Below, one piece after another: positions 31,343 through 40,742 of a stretch of 63,650 bases of DNA. This DNA comes from Bordetella sp. GTDB taxonomy: Bacteria > Pseudomonadota > Alphaproteobacteria > Caulobacterales > Caulobacteraceae. Numbering within the stretch: position 1 is the first letter of the stretch; each line of letters opens with the position of its first letter. A model generated the notes under the pieces. It ran no database searches and had not been told where the DNA came from. It was given only the letters and a program-made list of their open reading frames with translations. The position numbers were made by a program, and so were the translations under genes. Location: positions 1-63,650 of the forward strand of contig JAFKFS010000025.1 in assembly GCA_017308115.1 (NCBI GenBank). The letters run 5' to 3'.

Positions 31343-32143
31343 TCAGCCTTCGCTCAGACGCATCTCGAAGGCGCCCGCCGCCTGGGTCCGCAGCAGGACG
31401 GCCTGCACCCCGGCGGTGGCGCGGGCGGCGGCCTCGGCCAGGCCTTCGCCGCGCATCAGCCAGCCGGTCAGATAGGCGGTGAACAGATCGCCCGTGCCGC
31501 TGGGCCGGATCGGGATGCGGGGGATGGAGACGCGATGGGCGACGCCGCCCTCGATCGCCGCCGTCTCGACCTCGCCGGGCGGAGTGTCGGTCAGGACGCA
31601 GCCCGTGACCACCGTCCGTCCGGTTCCCCGCCCGCCCAGGACGCGCGCCGCCGCGATCACCCCCTCGATCGTGTCCGGCCGTTCGCCGACCAGCCGGCCC
31701 AGCTCGAACTGGTTGGGGGTGATGACGTCGGCCATCGGCGTCAGCGCGTCGCGGAACTGTTCGATCAGGCCGTCGGCGACGAAGACGCCCAGATCGTCGT
31801 CCCCGATCACCGGGTCACAGATGTGCAGGAGCGCAGGGTTCATCGCCTTCCAGCGGCGCAGGAAACCGGCCGTCGCCGCCGCATTGGCGACCGAGCCCAT
31901 ATAGCCCGTCACCACCGCCCCGGCCGTCATCGGCAGGCCGCGCTCCTCCACCCCCAGCAGCAGGTCGGCGACCAGCTCCGTCTCCAGAATCCGGCCGCGC
32001 ATGGTGGGATAGTGCGGATGATTGGACAAAAGGGTGGTCGGCACGGCCGCCACCTCCAGCCCCATGGCCTGCATCGGCTGGACGGCCGCGCTGTTGCCGA
32101 CGTGGCCGTGGACGACCTGGCTCTGAATCGAGATGACCCGCAC
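31343..32143 (-). CDS. pdxY: Pyridoxal kinase
   Basis: 266 residues, ribokinase-like fold. Visible are SQVVHGHVGN at the N-terminus, LLSNHPHYPT, the DPVIGDDDLGVFV metal/phosphate region, TPNQFELGRLVG, and the catalytic-Asp motif RPSGTGDLFTAYL. It phosphorylates pyridoxal to PLP in the salvage pathway. Start is GTG (32143) with AAGGAGG about 12 bases upstream. Confidence 0.93.
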   Translation of the reverse strand: MRVISIQSQVVHGHVGNSAAVQPMQAMGLEVAAVPTTLLSNHPHYPTMRGRILETELVADLLLGVEERGLPMTAGAVVTGYMGSVANAAATAGFLRRWKAMNPALLHICDPVIGDDDLGVFVADGLIEQFRDALTPMADVITPNQFELGRLVGERPDTIEGVIAAARVLGGRGTGRTVVTGCVLTDTPPGEVETAAIEGGVAHRVSIPRIPIRPSGTGDLFTAYLTGWLMRGEGLAEAAARATAGVQAVLLRTQAAGAFEMRLSEG

Positions 32144-32357
32144 GCGCGTTCGGAACCTCCTTAAACGGGCGTCAGCGCCGGTCCGGCGATCGGACAGGCC
32201 TGCGTCCGCTCCTTAACTGCGCCTTCGCCGCCGCCCTGTCGAGACGGCCGCCGATCGATGGAAAGCGCCCCGACATCCTGGCCGAAGGAGATCGACTTGC
32301 GCCCGAGACCCCGCAGGCGCAAGAACCGACCTCGATAACGCCGCCCACGAGGTCATC

Positions 32358-32765
32358 ATGTCCGACGTCGCCCTTCCTTCCGCCCTCCTGCCCGAAGGCC
32401 AGCCGGTCGGCCGCGTCATCGCCATGCCCGCCGACACCAACCCCGAGGGCGACATCTTCGGCGGCTGGCTGCTGGCGCAGATGGACCTGGCCGGGGCGAC
32501 CCCGGCGTTCGAGCGGGCGGGCGGGCGGTGCGCCACCGTGGCCCTGGACGGCATGGTCTTCCACCAGCCGGTGGCGGTCGGCGACGAGGTCTCGATCTAC
32601 GCCAGGGTCATCCGCGTGGGACGCACCTCGATCCGCGTCCATGTCGAGGCGTGGAAGCGGGCGCGCGGCCAGGCCGAGGCCCAGTCGGTCCGCGTGACCG
32701 AAGGCGTCTTCACCTATGTGGCCATCGACCAGGACCGCAAGCCGCGCGAAGTGCCGCCCGCCTGA
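32358..32765 (+). CDS. Acyl-CoA thioesterase, YciA-like hotdog fold
   Basis: 135 residues. The family signature is [16 protein letters not shown] with the catalytic Asp, and [13 protein letters not shown] follows. These hexameric cytosolic enzymes hydrolyse a range of acyl-CoAs. It lies 71 bases before the peptide deformylase gene on the same strand and could share its promoter. Starts 214 bases from the divergent pdxY start. Confidence 0.92.
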   Translation: MSDVALPSALLPEGQPVGRVIAMPADTNPEGDIFGGWLLAQMDLAGATPAFERAGGRCATVALDGMVFHQPVAVGDEVSIYARVIRVGRTSIRVHVEAWKRARGQAEAQSVRVTEGVFTYVAIDQDRKPREVPPA

Positions 32766-32836
32766 CGGCTCCGGAAGTCCGAGCGCTGCAGTCGGAAATT
32801 CTTGACGTTCGGGGGCCGCCGCCCTACCTCCCCCGC

Positions 32837-33409
32837 ATGGCCCTTCGTCGCATCCTGACCATCGATAACGCCGCCGATCTGGCGATCCTGAAGACCGTCG
32901 CCGCGCCCGTCGAGGGCGGCGTCTCCGACGCCGTGCGCGCCCTCATGGACGACATGCTGGAGACCATGTACGACGCGCCGGGCATCGGCCTGGCCGCGCC
33001 GCAGATCGGCGAACTGACCCGCGTGGTCGTCATGGACCTGGGCGACAGGCCGGTCGAGGGCGCCTCTGACGAGCCGCAGACCGAGGAAGAGGCGCTGGCG
33101 CGCCGCAACCCCCGCTACTTCGTCAACCCCGAGATCCTGTGGTCGTCCGAGGAGATGTTCTCCTACGAAGAAGGCTGCCTGTCGGTGCCGACCTATTTCG
33201 ATGCGGTCGAGCGTCCGGCCCGCGTGCGCGTGCGCTACCTGAACTATCAGGGCGAGACGGTCGAGGAAGAGATCGAGGGCCTCTACGCCGTCTGCTTCCA
33301 GCACGAACTGGATCACCTGAACGGCGTCCTGTTCATCGACCACCTGTCGCGCCTGCGCCGCGACCGCGCCGTCGCCAAGGTCAAGAAGCAAGCGAGGATG
33401 GCCGCCTGA
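32837..33409 (+). CDS. def: Peptide deformylase
   Basis: 190 residues. All three motifs are present: [17 protein letters not shown] (metal Cys) and QHELDHLNG (two His and the catalytic Glu). It removes the formyl group from new proteins using Fe2+ or similar. An internal acidic insert ([17 protein letters not shown]) lies between motifs 1 and 2, as in some alphaproteobacteria. The stop shares one base with the next start (TGATG), and fmt follows, so formylation and deformylation genes are co-transcribed. Confidence 0.97.
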   Translation: MALRRILTIDNAADLAILKTVAAPVEGGVSDAVRALMDDMLETMYDAPGIGLAAPQIGELTRVVVMDLGDRPVEGASDEPQTEEEALARRNPRYFVNPEILWSSEEMFSYEEGCLSVPTYFDAVERPARVRVRYLNYQGETVEEEIEGLYAVCFQHELDHLNGVLFIDHLSRLRRDRAVAKVKKQARMAA

Positions 33410-33627
33410 TGTCCCGCAGGACCCGCATCGCCCCCCGGCGCGCTCAGCGCCGCCGCCTGACCCGCCATGAAAAGGTCGGCGTCGCCAGCCTCGCGACCCT
33501 GCTGGCCGTCGCCGCTGTCGGCGTGGTGGCGGGCCTGATCGTCGATCGCCTGCTCGATTTCGACGACGCGCTCGACGCGGGCGGCGAGTGGGACGAGGGC
33601 GGCGGCGTCCATACCCGCTGGATGTAA
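33409..33627 (+). CDS. Small membrane protein between def and fmt
   Basis: 72 residues with no family I recognise. A very basic N-terminus (SRRTRIAPRRAQRRRLTRHEK) is followed by one hydrophobic helix (VASLATLLAVAAVGVVAGLIV) and an acidic tail (DDALDAGGEWDEGGG). This is a single-pass, N-in protein by the positive-inside rule. The start overlaps the def stop by one base, so it is translationally coupled. Because the positive stretch is followed by a membrane helix, it could bind nucleic acid or ribosomes at the membrane, but that is speculation. Confidence 0.65.
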   Translation: MSRRTRIAPRRAQRRRLTRHEKVGVASLATLLAVAAVGVVAGLIVDRLLDFDDALDAGGEWDEGGGVHTRWM

Positions 33628-33654
33628 TCCGTCCCACGGTCTAAAGGCCTGCCC

Positions 33655-34629
33655 ATGCGCCTAGCCTTCATGGGAACCCCCGACTTCGCCGTGCCGTCCC
33701 TGGCCGAGCTGATCGCCTCGGGGCACGAGATCGTCGCCGTCTATTCGCAGCCGCCGCGCCCCAAGGGCCGGGGCCAGAAGCTGACGCCCTCGCCGGTTCA
33801 CGCCTTCGCCGAGACCATGGGCCTGCCGGTCTTCACGCCCGACAGCATGAAGGCGCCCGAGGCGATCGACGTCTTCAGGAGCCTGGACATCGACGCCGCC
33901 TGCGTCGTCGCCTACGGCCAGATCCTGAAGCCCGAGGTGCTCGAGGCGCCGCGCCTGGGCTGCTTCAACCTGCACGGCTCGCTGCTGCCGCGCTGGCGCG
34001 GGGCCGCCCCGATCCAGCGCGCCATCATGGCCGGGGACCGCCAGACCGGCGTCCAGATCATGCGGATGAGCGAGGGGCTGGACGAAGGCGCCGTCATCCT
34101 GTCGGAACTGATGGACATCCACGCCGATGACACGGCCGCCAGCCTCGGCGACCGCATGGCCCATGTCGGCGCCGCCCTGTGGCCCCGCGCCCTGGCCGCC
34201 ATCGAGCGCGGCGGCTTCACCGAGACGGAGCAGGTCGGCGAGCCGACCTACGCCCGGAAGATCACCCCGGCCGAGGCGCGCATCGACTGGACCCGCCCCG
34301 CGGCCGAGGTGGACGCCCATATCCGCGGCCTGTCCCCCTTCCCCGGCGCCTGGTTCGAGGTCGAGGCCGACGGCGAGCCGGTGCGCGTCAAGGCCCTGAT
34401 GTCGGGTCTGGCTGAAGGACAGGGGGCGCCCGGCCAGGTTCTGGACGACGCCCTGACGGTCGCCTGCGGAACCGGCGCCGTGCGCCTGACCCGCGTGCAG
34501 CGCCCCGGCAAGGCCGCGCAGGCCGCCGAAGAAATGCTGCGCGGCTACCCCATCCCCGCCGGAACCGTTCTGGACGGGCTGCGTCGGGCCGAGAAGGCGA
34601 AGCCTTCTGATCGCGGCCCCCAAGGATAA
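33655..34629 (+). CDS. fmt: Methionyl-tRNA formyltransferase
   Basis: 324 residues. Seen are the N-terminal [12 protein letters not shown], the folate/catalytic signature [18 protein letters not shown], and the C-terminal OB-like domain with [13 protein letters not shown]. It formylates Met-tRNAfMet with 10-formyl-tetrahydrofolate. The stop shares one base with the truA start (TAATG). Operon def - small membrane protein - fmt - truA. Confidence 0.97.
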   Translation: MRLAFMGTPDFAVPSLAELIASGHEIVAVYSQPPRPKGRGQKLTPSPVHAFAETMGLPVFTPDSMKAPEAIDVFRSLDIDAACVVAYGQILKPEVLEAPRLGCFNLHGSLLPRWRGAAPIQRAIMAGDRQTGVQIMRMSEGLDEGAVILSELMDIHADDTAASLGDRMAHVGAALWPRALAAIERGGFTETEQVGEPTYARKITPAEARIDWTRPAAEVDAHIRGLSPFPGAWFEVEADGEPVRVKALMSGLAEGQGAPGQVLDDALTVACGTGAVRLTRVQRPGKAAQAAEEMLRGYPIPAGTVLDGLRRAEKAKPSDRGPQG

Positions 34630-35378
34630 TGCCCCGGTATCGCTTCACGGTCGAATACGACGGCTCGGCCTATAACGGCTTTCAGGCCCAGGTCGGACAG
34701 CCGACCGTGCAGGGCGCGATCGAGACGGCGATCACCGCCTTCTGCGGCCAGAAGGTGCGCATCGCCGCCGCCGGGCGCACCGACACCGGCGTTCACGCCA
34801 CCGGCCAGACCTGCCACGTCGATCTGGAGCGCGACTGGCCCGCGCGCACGGTGATGAACGCCCTGAACGCCCACCTGACGCACGAGGCGGTGGCGGTGCT
34901 GGACTGCGCCCCGGTCAGCGACGACTGGCACGCCCGCTTCACCGCCAACGGGCGCAAATACCTGTATCGCATCCTGAACCGGCCCGGCCGCCCGGCGCTG
35001 GACCGGGGCCGGGTGTGGCACGTCAAGAAGCCGCTGGACGCCGAGGCGATGCAGGCCGCGGCGCAGAACCTGATCGGCCTGCACGACTTCACCACCTTCC
35101 GCGACGCCGCCTGCCAGTCGGCCAGCCCGCTCAAGACGCTGGACGTCGCCCGCGTCGCCCGTGTCGGCGAAGAGGTGCATCTGACGTTCGAGGCGCGCAG
35201 CTTCCTGCACCGCCAGGTGCGCTCCATGACCGGCAGCCTGGTCGAGGTCGGCCTGGGCCGCCGGAGCCCCGCCGATCTGGCCGACGCCCTGGCCGCCCGG
35301 GATCGCGCGCGGTGCGGCCCGGTGGCGCCGTCGGACGGGCTCTATCTGACGGGCGTCACCTATGAGGCGGAGGCCTGA
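34629..35378 (+). CDS. truA: tRNA pseudouridine(38-40) synthase
   Basis: 249 residues. The catalytic Asp lies in AAAGRTDTGVHA; FTVEYDGSAYNGFQ at the start and SFLHRQVRSMTGSLVEVG near the end are standard. Makes pseudouridine at positions 38-40 of the tRNA anticodon arm. Last gene of the def-fmt-truA operon, converging on the YidB-like gene 24 bp away. Confidence 0.97.
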   Translation: MPRYRFTVEYDGSAYNGFQAQVGQPTVQGAIETAITAFCGQKVRIAAAGRTDTGVHATGQTCHVDLERDWPARTVMNALNAHLTHEAVAVLDCAPVSDDWHARFTANGRKYLYRILNRPGRPALDRGRVWHVKKPLDAEAMQAAAQNLIGLHDFTTFRDAACQSASPLKTLDVARVARVGEEVHLTFEARSFLHRQVRSMTGSLVEVGLGRRSPADLADALAARDRARCGPVAPSDGLYLTGVTYEAEA

Positions 35379-35402
35379 AGAGCCCCCGCCGTTCGGGTTC
35401 GC

Positions 35403-35807
35403 CTACCGCTTGAACAGGCCGCCCAGGGCGCCGCCGAGGCCGCCCGGCAGATTATTCAGAAGTCCGCCGACCAGATCGTCCGCGCCCTCGGCCGAGCCGT
35501 CCGGCGTCAGGCGGTCGATGACCTGCGGCAGGACGGCCGCCAGGGTGGCGCCGGCCTGTTCCGGCGAAACGCCCAGCTTCTTGGCGAAGTCGGCGATGGG
35601 GCCGGAGCCGATAACGGCGGCGATCTGCTCGGCGCTGATCGCGGCGTTGCCGCCCTTGCCGACCCACGAGGCCGCCACGTCGCCCAGACCCTTCTGGCCG
35701 AACTTTTCGGTCAGGCCCGCCACGCCGCCCTGGCTTTTCAGCAGGTCCGCCACGCCGCCGGCGGCGCCGTCGCCCAAACCGCCCAGAATAGTGTCCAGAA
35801 GTCCCAT
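35403..35807 (-). CDS. YidB/DUF937 family protein
   Basis: 134 residues, Gly/Ala-rich (MGLLDTILGGLG, GGLLNNLPGGLGGALGGLF). The central block ISAEQIAAVIGSGPI with FAKKLGVSPEQAGATLAAVLPQVID is the DUF937 core. Cytoplasmic, function unknown. I chose ATG 35807 because GGAGG lies 7 bases upstream; an ATG two codons earlier is too close to that site. Confidence 0.85.
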   Translation of the reverse strand: MGLLDTILGGLGDGAAGGVADLLKSQGGVAGLTEKFGQKGLGDVAASWVGKGGNAAISAEQIAAVIGSGPIADFAKKLGVSPEQAGATLAAVLPQVIDRLTPDGSAEGADDLVGGLLNNLPGGLGGALGGLFKR

Positions 35808-35901
35808 GCTCATTCCTCCGATTTCAGCGTCAGCATAACCGGCTTCGCTGACGGATCCGCCGCCGAAAGGTAAAACAAGGCGCCCGAGGCGGGCTTCAGC
35901 C

Positions 35902-36039
35902 TCAGTTCTTGGCGCGTTCCGAGGTCGAGGCCACCGCCTGGCCCACGGCCGAGACGTCGCGCCCCAGCCCCGCGACCGTGTTGCAGGCGGAGGTGGTCAA
36001 GGCGGCGGCGATGACGCCGAGAACGATGAGCTTGCGCAT
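35902..36039 (-). CDS. Entericidin A/B family small lipoprotein
   Basis: 45 residues: a basic start (MRKL), a hydrophobic helix and a lipobox TTSACNTV with Cys19, then GLGRDVSAVGQAVASTSERAKN. This is the entericidin pattern of a tiny outer-membrane lipoprotein; in E. coli entericidins A and B are an antidote/toxin pair tied to stationary phase. Only one copy is here. It was found by reading the minus strand directly and is easily missed because of its size. An A/G-rich segment (GGGGAAACC) precedes the ATG. Frame and lipobox are convincing; the role is not known in this group. Confidence 0.8.
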   Translation of the reverse strand: MRKLIVLGVIAAALTTSACNTVAGLGRDVSAVGQAVASTSERAKN

Positions 36040-36135
36040 GATGGTTTCCCCGTGAATCAAGTGAGCGCTTCAACATGAAGCTCGACCATAAGCTTGCATG
36101 GCCAATTCATCCTCCAATCTGCTAACGGCGAAACC

Positions 36136-37800
36136 ATGACGCAAGCTTCTGGAACCGCCGCCCGCCGTCTGGTCGAAACCCTGGTGATCAACGGGGTCGA
36201 CAAGGTCTTCTGCGTGCCGGGCGAGAGCTATCTCGCCGTGCTCGACGCCCTGGCCGACGTGCGCGACCGGATCGAGGTCATCGTCTGCCGCCACGAGGCC
36301 GGCGCCGCCAACATGGCCGAGGCCTACGGCAAGCTGACCGGGCGTCCCGGCATCTGCATGGTCACGCGCGGACCGGGCGCGACCCACGCCTCGATCGGCG
36401 TGCACACGGCGCATCAGGATTCGACGCCGATGATCCTGTTCGTCGGCCAGATCGCCCTGACCGACCGGGGCCGCGGCGCCTTCCAGGAGGTCGACTATCG
36501 CGAGGTCTTCGGCGGACTGGCCAAATGGGCGACCGAGATCGAAAGCCCGCAGCGCACCGTCGAAGTGGTCGAGCGCGCCTTCGCCACGGCCCAGCAGGGC
36601 CGCATGGGTCCGGTCGTCGTCGCCCTGCCCGAGGACATCCTGCACGAGGACGGCGGTCCCGCCCCGATCCGCCCGGTCGTCCCGGCCAGGGCCGCGCTGG
36701 ACCCGGCCTTCGTCGAACAGGTGAAACAGCGCCTGAGCCAAGCCGAACGCCCCATGCTGATCCTCGGCGGCTCGGGCTGGAGCGATGAGGCGACCGACGC
36801 GATGTCCGCCTGGGCCGAACGGCTGGGCCTGCCCGTCGCCCTGTCCTTCCGCCGCAAGGATCTGATCCGCAACGACCACCCCGCCTATGCAGGCGACCTC
36901 GGCCTGGGGCCCAACCCGACGCTGGTGGCGCGGGTCAAGGACGCCGACCTGCTGCTGGTGATCGGCGCGCGCATGGGCGAAAATCCGACGCAAGGCTACA
37001 CCCTGCTGGACCGGACGAAGACGGCGCAGACCCTGATCCACATTCATCCGGGGCCGGAAGAGCTGGGCCGCGTCTGGGCCCCCGCCTTGGCGGCGGCGGC
37101 GGACAATTCTCTGGCGGCCCTGGCGCTGGCGGCGATCGAGCCGGGCCGGACATGGAGCGATCAGGGCGCGGCGGCCCATGCCGACTTCCTCGCCTTCTCC
37201 TCGCCCATCGAGGTGAACAGCGCAGTCAATATGAGCGAGGTCATCGCCCATCTGGCGCAGGCCCTGCCTGAGGACGCCATCCTGACCAACGGCGCGGGCA
37301 ATTTCGCCGCCTGGCTGCACCGCTTCCACCGCCATCAGGCCAGGCGCACCCAGTTGGCCCCGACCTCAGGCGCCATGGGCTACGGCTATCCGGCGGCGCT
37401 GGGGGCCAAGGCGACCCAGCCCGCGCGCGAGGTCGTCTGCATCGCCGGAGACGGCGACTTCATGATGAGCGCCAATGAGATGGCCACCGCCGCCCAATAC
37501 GGCCTCGGCGTCATCGTCGTGGTCGTGGACAACGGCACCTTCGGCACCATCCGCATGCACCAGGAGCGGGAGTATCCCACCCGCGTCATCGCCACCGACC
37601 TGAAGAACCCGGACTTCGTGAAATACGCCGAGGCCTTCGGCGCCTTCGCCGTGCGCTGCGAGACCACGGCGGACTTCCCGGCGGCGCTGACGGCGGCGCG
37701 CGAGGCGGCGGCGGGCGGGCGCCCGGCCCTGATCCACCTGATCACCGACGCCGAACAGATCGCGCCGGGGCGGACGATCTCGCAGTTGCGGGGCGGCTGA
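36136..37800 (+). CDS. Thiamine-diphosphate-dependent enzyme, acetolactate synthase large-subunit-like
   Basis: 554 residues with the three-domain POX/AHAS layout. The catalytic Glu is in CRHEAGAANMAEAYG; the central domain starts near RPMLILGGSGW. The TPP/Mg2+ motif is GDGDFMMSANEMATAAQYGL ending at VDN. No small regulatory subunit is beside it, so it is probably not the biosynthetic IlvB but a catabolic or uncharacterised TPP enzyme. I chose ATG 36136 (MTQASGTAARRL); the 14 codons further upstream do not look native. It is divergent from the entericidin gene. Confidence 0.82.
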   Translation: MTQASGTAARRLVETLVINGVDKVFCVPGESYLAVLDALADVRDRIEVIVCRHEAGAANMAEAYGKLTGRPGICMVTRGPGATHASIGVHTAHQDSTPMILFVGQIALTDRGRGAFQEVDYREVFGGLAKWATEIESPQRTVEVVERAFATAQQGRMGPVVVALPEDILHEDGGPAPIRPVVPARAALDPAFVEQVKQRLSQAERPMLILGGSGWSDEATDAMSAWAERLGLPVALSFRRKDLIRNDHPAYAGDLGLGPNPTLVARVKDADLLLVIGARMGENPTQGYTLLDRTKTAQTLIHIHPGPEELGRVWAPALAAAADNSLAALALAAIEPGRTWSDQGAAAHADFLAFSSPIEVNSAVNMSEVIAHLAQALPEDAILTNGAGNFAAWLHRFHRHQARRTQLAPTSGAMGYGYPAALGAKATQPAREVVCIAGDGDFMMSANEMATAAQYGLGVIVVVVDNGTFGTIRMHQEREYPTRVIATDLKNPDFVKYAEAFGAFAVRCETTADFPAALTAAREAAAGGRPALIHLITDAEQIAPGRTISQLRGG

Positions 37801-37801
37801 C

Positions 37802-37822
37802 CCCTCTCCCGGCGGGAGAGGG
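37802..37822. repeat. Solo terminal palindrome of repeat family 1
   Basis: The 21-bp palindrome CCCTCTCCCGGCGGGAGAGGG is identical to the left end of the element at 9994, but the rest of the element is absent; a short CG-rich tail follows to about 37860. It lies directly after the TPP-enzyme stop and may serve as a terminator hairpin. Confidence 0.75.
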
Positions 37823-37892
37823 TCGCCTCCCGGCTTGCGTCCCGCTGCGCTTCGCGAAAGAGTGCGCCCGCAATGTACCGAGGGGGGTTCTC

Positions 37893-39728
37893 ATGCGTCG
37901 TCTTCTGATTTCATCCGCCGCCGTCCTGGCGCTCTGCGCCGCCGCGCCCGCCGCCATGGCTCAAACGGCGCCCGCCGCCGCGACCGCCCAGGCCCAGGGC
38001 GAGGACGCCCGGCTCAACGCCTTCTTCGAGCAGGCCTTCGAGGCGCGCGTCGCCCTCAGCCCCCAGCGCATGACGTCCCTGGGCCGCAAGACCGACCAGG
38101 ACAAGCTGGACGACGTCTCCGACGCCGCCGCCGAGCGTTCGCTGGCCCTGCAGGAAGCCCAGCTGGCGCAGATGAAAACGCAGTTCGACCCGGCCAAGCT
38201 GAGCGCCCAGAGCCGCATGTCCTGGCGTCTGTTCGAGCACGGGGTCGAGCAGGCCCGCCTGTCGAACCAGTGGCGCGACTGGGGCTTCCAGTTCGCCGCC
38301 AACGGCAATCCGACAACCAGCCTGCCGGTCTTCATGATCAACAACCACCGCATCGGCAGCGTCGCCGACGCCGAGGCCTACGTCGCGCGCCTGAACGCGG
38401 CCGAGCGCTACATGGGCCAGGTGGCGGACACCCTGAAGGCGCGCGCCGACAAGGGCGTCGTCTCGCCGCGCTTCGTCTTCGAGCCCTCGATCGAAAACAC
38501 CCGGGCGGTGATCGCCGGCGCCCCCTTCGACGGCGGCGCGGACAACCCGGTCTGGGCCGACTTCCAGATCAAGGTGGGCGCCCTGAACGCCGATCAGGCG
38601 ACGAAGGACCGCCTGCTGGCCTCGGCCCGCACGGCCCTGACCGGCCCCTACAAGCGCGGCTTCGACACCGTTCTGACCGCCCTGGAGCAGGTGCAGACCA
38701 AGGCCGACAGCGACGGCGGCGTCTGGCGCCTGCCCGACGGCGAAGCCTATTACAACGCCAGGCTGCAGCTCTCGACCACCACCGACCTGACCGCCGACCA
38801 GATCCACCAGATCGGCCTGGACGAGGTCGCCCGCATCCAGCGCGAGATGGAAGTGGTCAAGGCGCGTATCGGCTTCACCGGCACGCTGCAGGAATTCTTC
38901 CACGTCCTGAAGACGGACCCGCAGTTCCAGTATCCGAACACGCCCGAGGGCAAGGAAGCCTATCTGACCGACGCCCGCGCCTTCGTCGCCCAGGTCATGG
39001 CGATCGCTCCGCAGTGGTTCTCGGACCTGCCGAAGGCGGCGCTGGAAGTGCGCGCGGTCGAGCCGTTCCGTGAGGCGACCGCCTCCATCGCCTTCTACAA
39101 CTCGCCGTCGGCCGACGGGACGCGTCCGGGCATCTACTACGTCAACCTGTCCGACATGACCCAGGTGCTGAAGCCACAGATCGAGGGCATCAGCTATCAC
39201 GAAGGCGCGCCGGGCCACCACTTCCAGATCGCCTATGCGCAGGAGATCGACGGCCTGCCCAGCTTCCGCCGGTTCGGCGGCTACGGCGCCTATGCCGAGG
39301 GCTGGGGCCTGTACGCCGAGCGTCTGGGCAAGGAGATGGGCTTCTATCAGGACCCCTACTCCGACTTCGGCCGCCTCTCGACCGAGCTGTGGCGCGCGGT
39401 GCGTCTGGTGACCGACACCGGCCTGCACGCCAAGCGCTGGAGCCGCGAGCAGGCGATGGACTACTTCCGCAACAACTCCCTGCTGTCGGAGCGCGACATC
39501 CAGAAGGAGGTCGAGCGCTACATCACCAACCCCGGCCAGGCGACCAGCTACAAGATCGGCGAGCTGAAGATCGAGGAGCTGCGCGACAAGGCCCGCCGGA
39601 CCCTGGGCGACCGCTTCGACATCAAGGACTTCCACGCCGTCGTCCTGGGCAACGGCTCGGTGCCGCTGGACGTGCTGGAAGATCAGGTGAACGCCTGGAT
39701 CGCCAAGGGCGGCGGGGCGCCGAACTAA
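37893..39728 (+). CDS. DUF885 family exported metallopeptidase-like protein
   Basis: 611 residues with a signal peptide (RRLLISSAAVLALCAAAPAAMAQ, cleaved after AMA). The putative zinc site is HEGAPGHHFQ with the downstream Glu in YAEGWGLYAE, as in the M32/M2-like DUF885 family common in Caulobacterales and Xanthomonads. Likely a periplasmic carboxypeptidase or dipeptidase. A strong ribosome site (GAGGGGGG) precedes the ATG. It is flanked on both sides by family-1 palindromic repeats. Confidence 0.9.
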   Translation: MRRLLISSAAVLALCAAAPAAMAQTAPAAATAQAQGEDARLNAFFEQAFEARVALSPQRMTSLGRKTDQDKLDDVSDAAAERSLALQEAQLAQMKTQFDPAKLSAQSRMSWRLFEHGVEQARLSNQWRDWGFQFAANGNPTTSLPVFMINNHRIGSVADAEAYVARLNAAERYMGQVADTLKARADKGVVSPRFVFEPSIENTRAVIAGAPFDGGADNPVWADFQIKVGALNADQATKDRLLASARTALTGPYKRGFDTVLTALEQVQTKADSDGGVWRLPDGEAYYNARLQLSTTTDLTADQIHQIGLDEVARIQREMEVVKARIGFTGTLQEFFHVLKTDPQFQYPNTPEGKEAYLTDARAFVAQVMAIAPQWFSDLPKAALEVRAVEPFREATASIAFYNSPSADGTRPGIYYVNLSDMTQVLKPQIEGISYHEGAPGHHFQIAYAQEIDGLPSFRRFGGYGAYAEGWGLYAERLGKEMGFYQDPYSDFGRLSTELWRAVRLVTDTGLHAKRWSREQAMDYFRNNSLLSERDIQKEVERYITNPGQATSYKIGELKIEELRDKARRTLGDRFDIKDFHAVVLGNGSVPLDVLEDQVNAWIAKGGGAPN

Positions 39729-39742
39729 CATCAAACGCGTGT

Positions 39743-39972
39743 CCCTCTCCCGGTGGGAGAGGGATTGAGCCTCGGAGAGCCGAAGGCGATCCGCTAAGGC
39801 GAAAGGGTGAGGGTTCCGCAGGGAAAGTCGGCCGAAGGCCGTCGCGCGGCGGCGTACGCCGACGGACAGGACAAACCCCTCACCCTTTGGCTGCTGCGCG
39901 CCGTCCTTCGGGTCGCGCCAGAACGATCGCTGGCGCTCTCGTGCGCTCAAACCCTCTCCCGCCGGGAGAGGG
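39743..39972. repeat. Long palindromic intergenic repeat, family 1 (copy B)
   Basis: 230 bp. End palindromes CCCTCTCCCGGTGGGAGAGGG (39743-39763) and CCCTCTCCCGCCGGGAGAGGG (39952-39972), with inner inverted parts GCGAAAGGGTGAGGG and CCCCTCACCCTTT, and a middle AAGTCGGCCGAAGGCCGT shared with copy A. It ends 43 bases before the trmD start, so trmD-rplS probably depends on a promoter inside or beyond it. Confidence 0.85.
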
Positions 39973-40015
39973 TCGGCAGTGCGAATTCCGCCGTTCTGGT
40001 GTATGAGCCGCCGCC

Positions 40016-40741
40016 ATGCCCTTCACCGCCACCGTCCTGACCATGTTCCCCGAGGCCTTTCCCGGACCGCTGGGGGTGTCGCTCATCGGCACGGCCTGGC
40101 GCGAGAAGGGGCTGTGGGAGCTGCAGACGCTGGACATTCGCGCGTTTTCCGAAGATAAGCGCGGCTTCCTGGACGACACCCCTGCGGGCGGCGGTCCGGG
40201 TCAGGTGCTGAAAGCGGACGTGGTGGCCAGGGCTCTCGACAGCCTGGAAGGCCCATCCCGGCCGCTTTTGTACATGAGCGCACGCGGCAGGCCCCTGACG
40301 CAGACGCGGGTTACGGAATGGGCCAAGGCCGACGGCGTCGTCGTCCTGTGCGGCCGTTTCGAGGGGGTGGACCAGCGGGTGCTCGACGCCCGGGGGTTCG
40401 AGGAGGTCTCCGTCGGGGACGCGGTGCTCGCCGGCGGCGAGGCGGCGGCCATGGTGGCGATCGAGGCGTGCGTCCGGTTGGTTCCGGGGGTTCTGGGTGC
40501 GGCCGAAAGCCTGTCCACCGAGAGCTTCGAGGACGACCTGCTTGAGCATCCGCAGTACACGCGACCGCGGACGTTCGAGGGCCACGACATCCCGGAGATC
40601 CTGTTGTCAGGCGATCACAAGAAGATCGCCAAATGGCGTCAGGAGCAAAGGGAAAAGACGACGCGGGAGCGGCGCCCGGATCTCTGGGAGCGGCATCTCG
40701 CCAACTTACAGGTAAAGAGCAAACAAGCTCCGGAGACATAA
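40016..40741 (+). CDS. trmD: tRNA (guanine37-N1)-methyltransferase
   Basis: 241 residues, SPOUT-class knot. Seen are [14 protein letters not shown] at the start, [35 protein letters not shown] (family form usually LSGGE), and [11 protein letters not shown] near the end. It methylates G37 next to the anticodon to prevent frameshifting. One base separates its stop from the rplS ATG. In many bacteria rpsP and rimM precede trmD; here a DUF885 gene and a repeat are upstream instead. Confidence 0.97.
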   Translation: MPFTATVLTMFPEAFPGPLGVSLIGTAWREKGLWELQTLDIRAFSEDKRGFLDDTPAGGGPGQVLKADVVARALDSLEGPSRPLLYMSARGRPLTQTRVTEWAKADGVVVLCGRFEGVDQRVLDARGFEEVSVGDAVLAGGEAAAMVAIEACVRLVPGVLGAAESLSTESFEDDLLEHPQYTRPRTFEGHDIPEILLSGDHKKIAKWRQEQREKTTRERRPDLWERHLANLQVKSKQAPET

Positions 40742-40742
40742 A

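Noticed and set aside
32837-33409. Longer peptide deformylase starting inside the thioesterase gene
   Set aside because: The upstream in-frame sequence is a shadow of the thioesterase; the standard start [11 protein letters not shown] fits the family length.
36136-37800. Naming the TPP enzyme ilvB
   Set aside because: No ilvH/ilvN small subunit or other branched-chain genes are adjacent, and several catabolic TPP enzymes share the same motifs.
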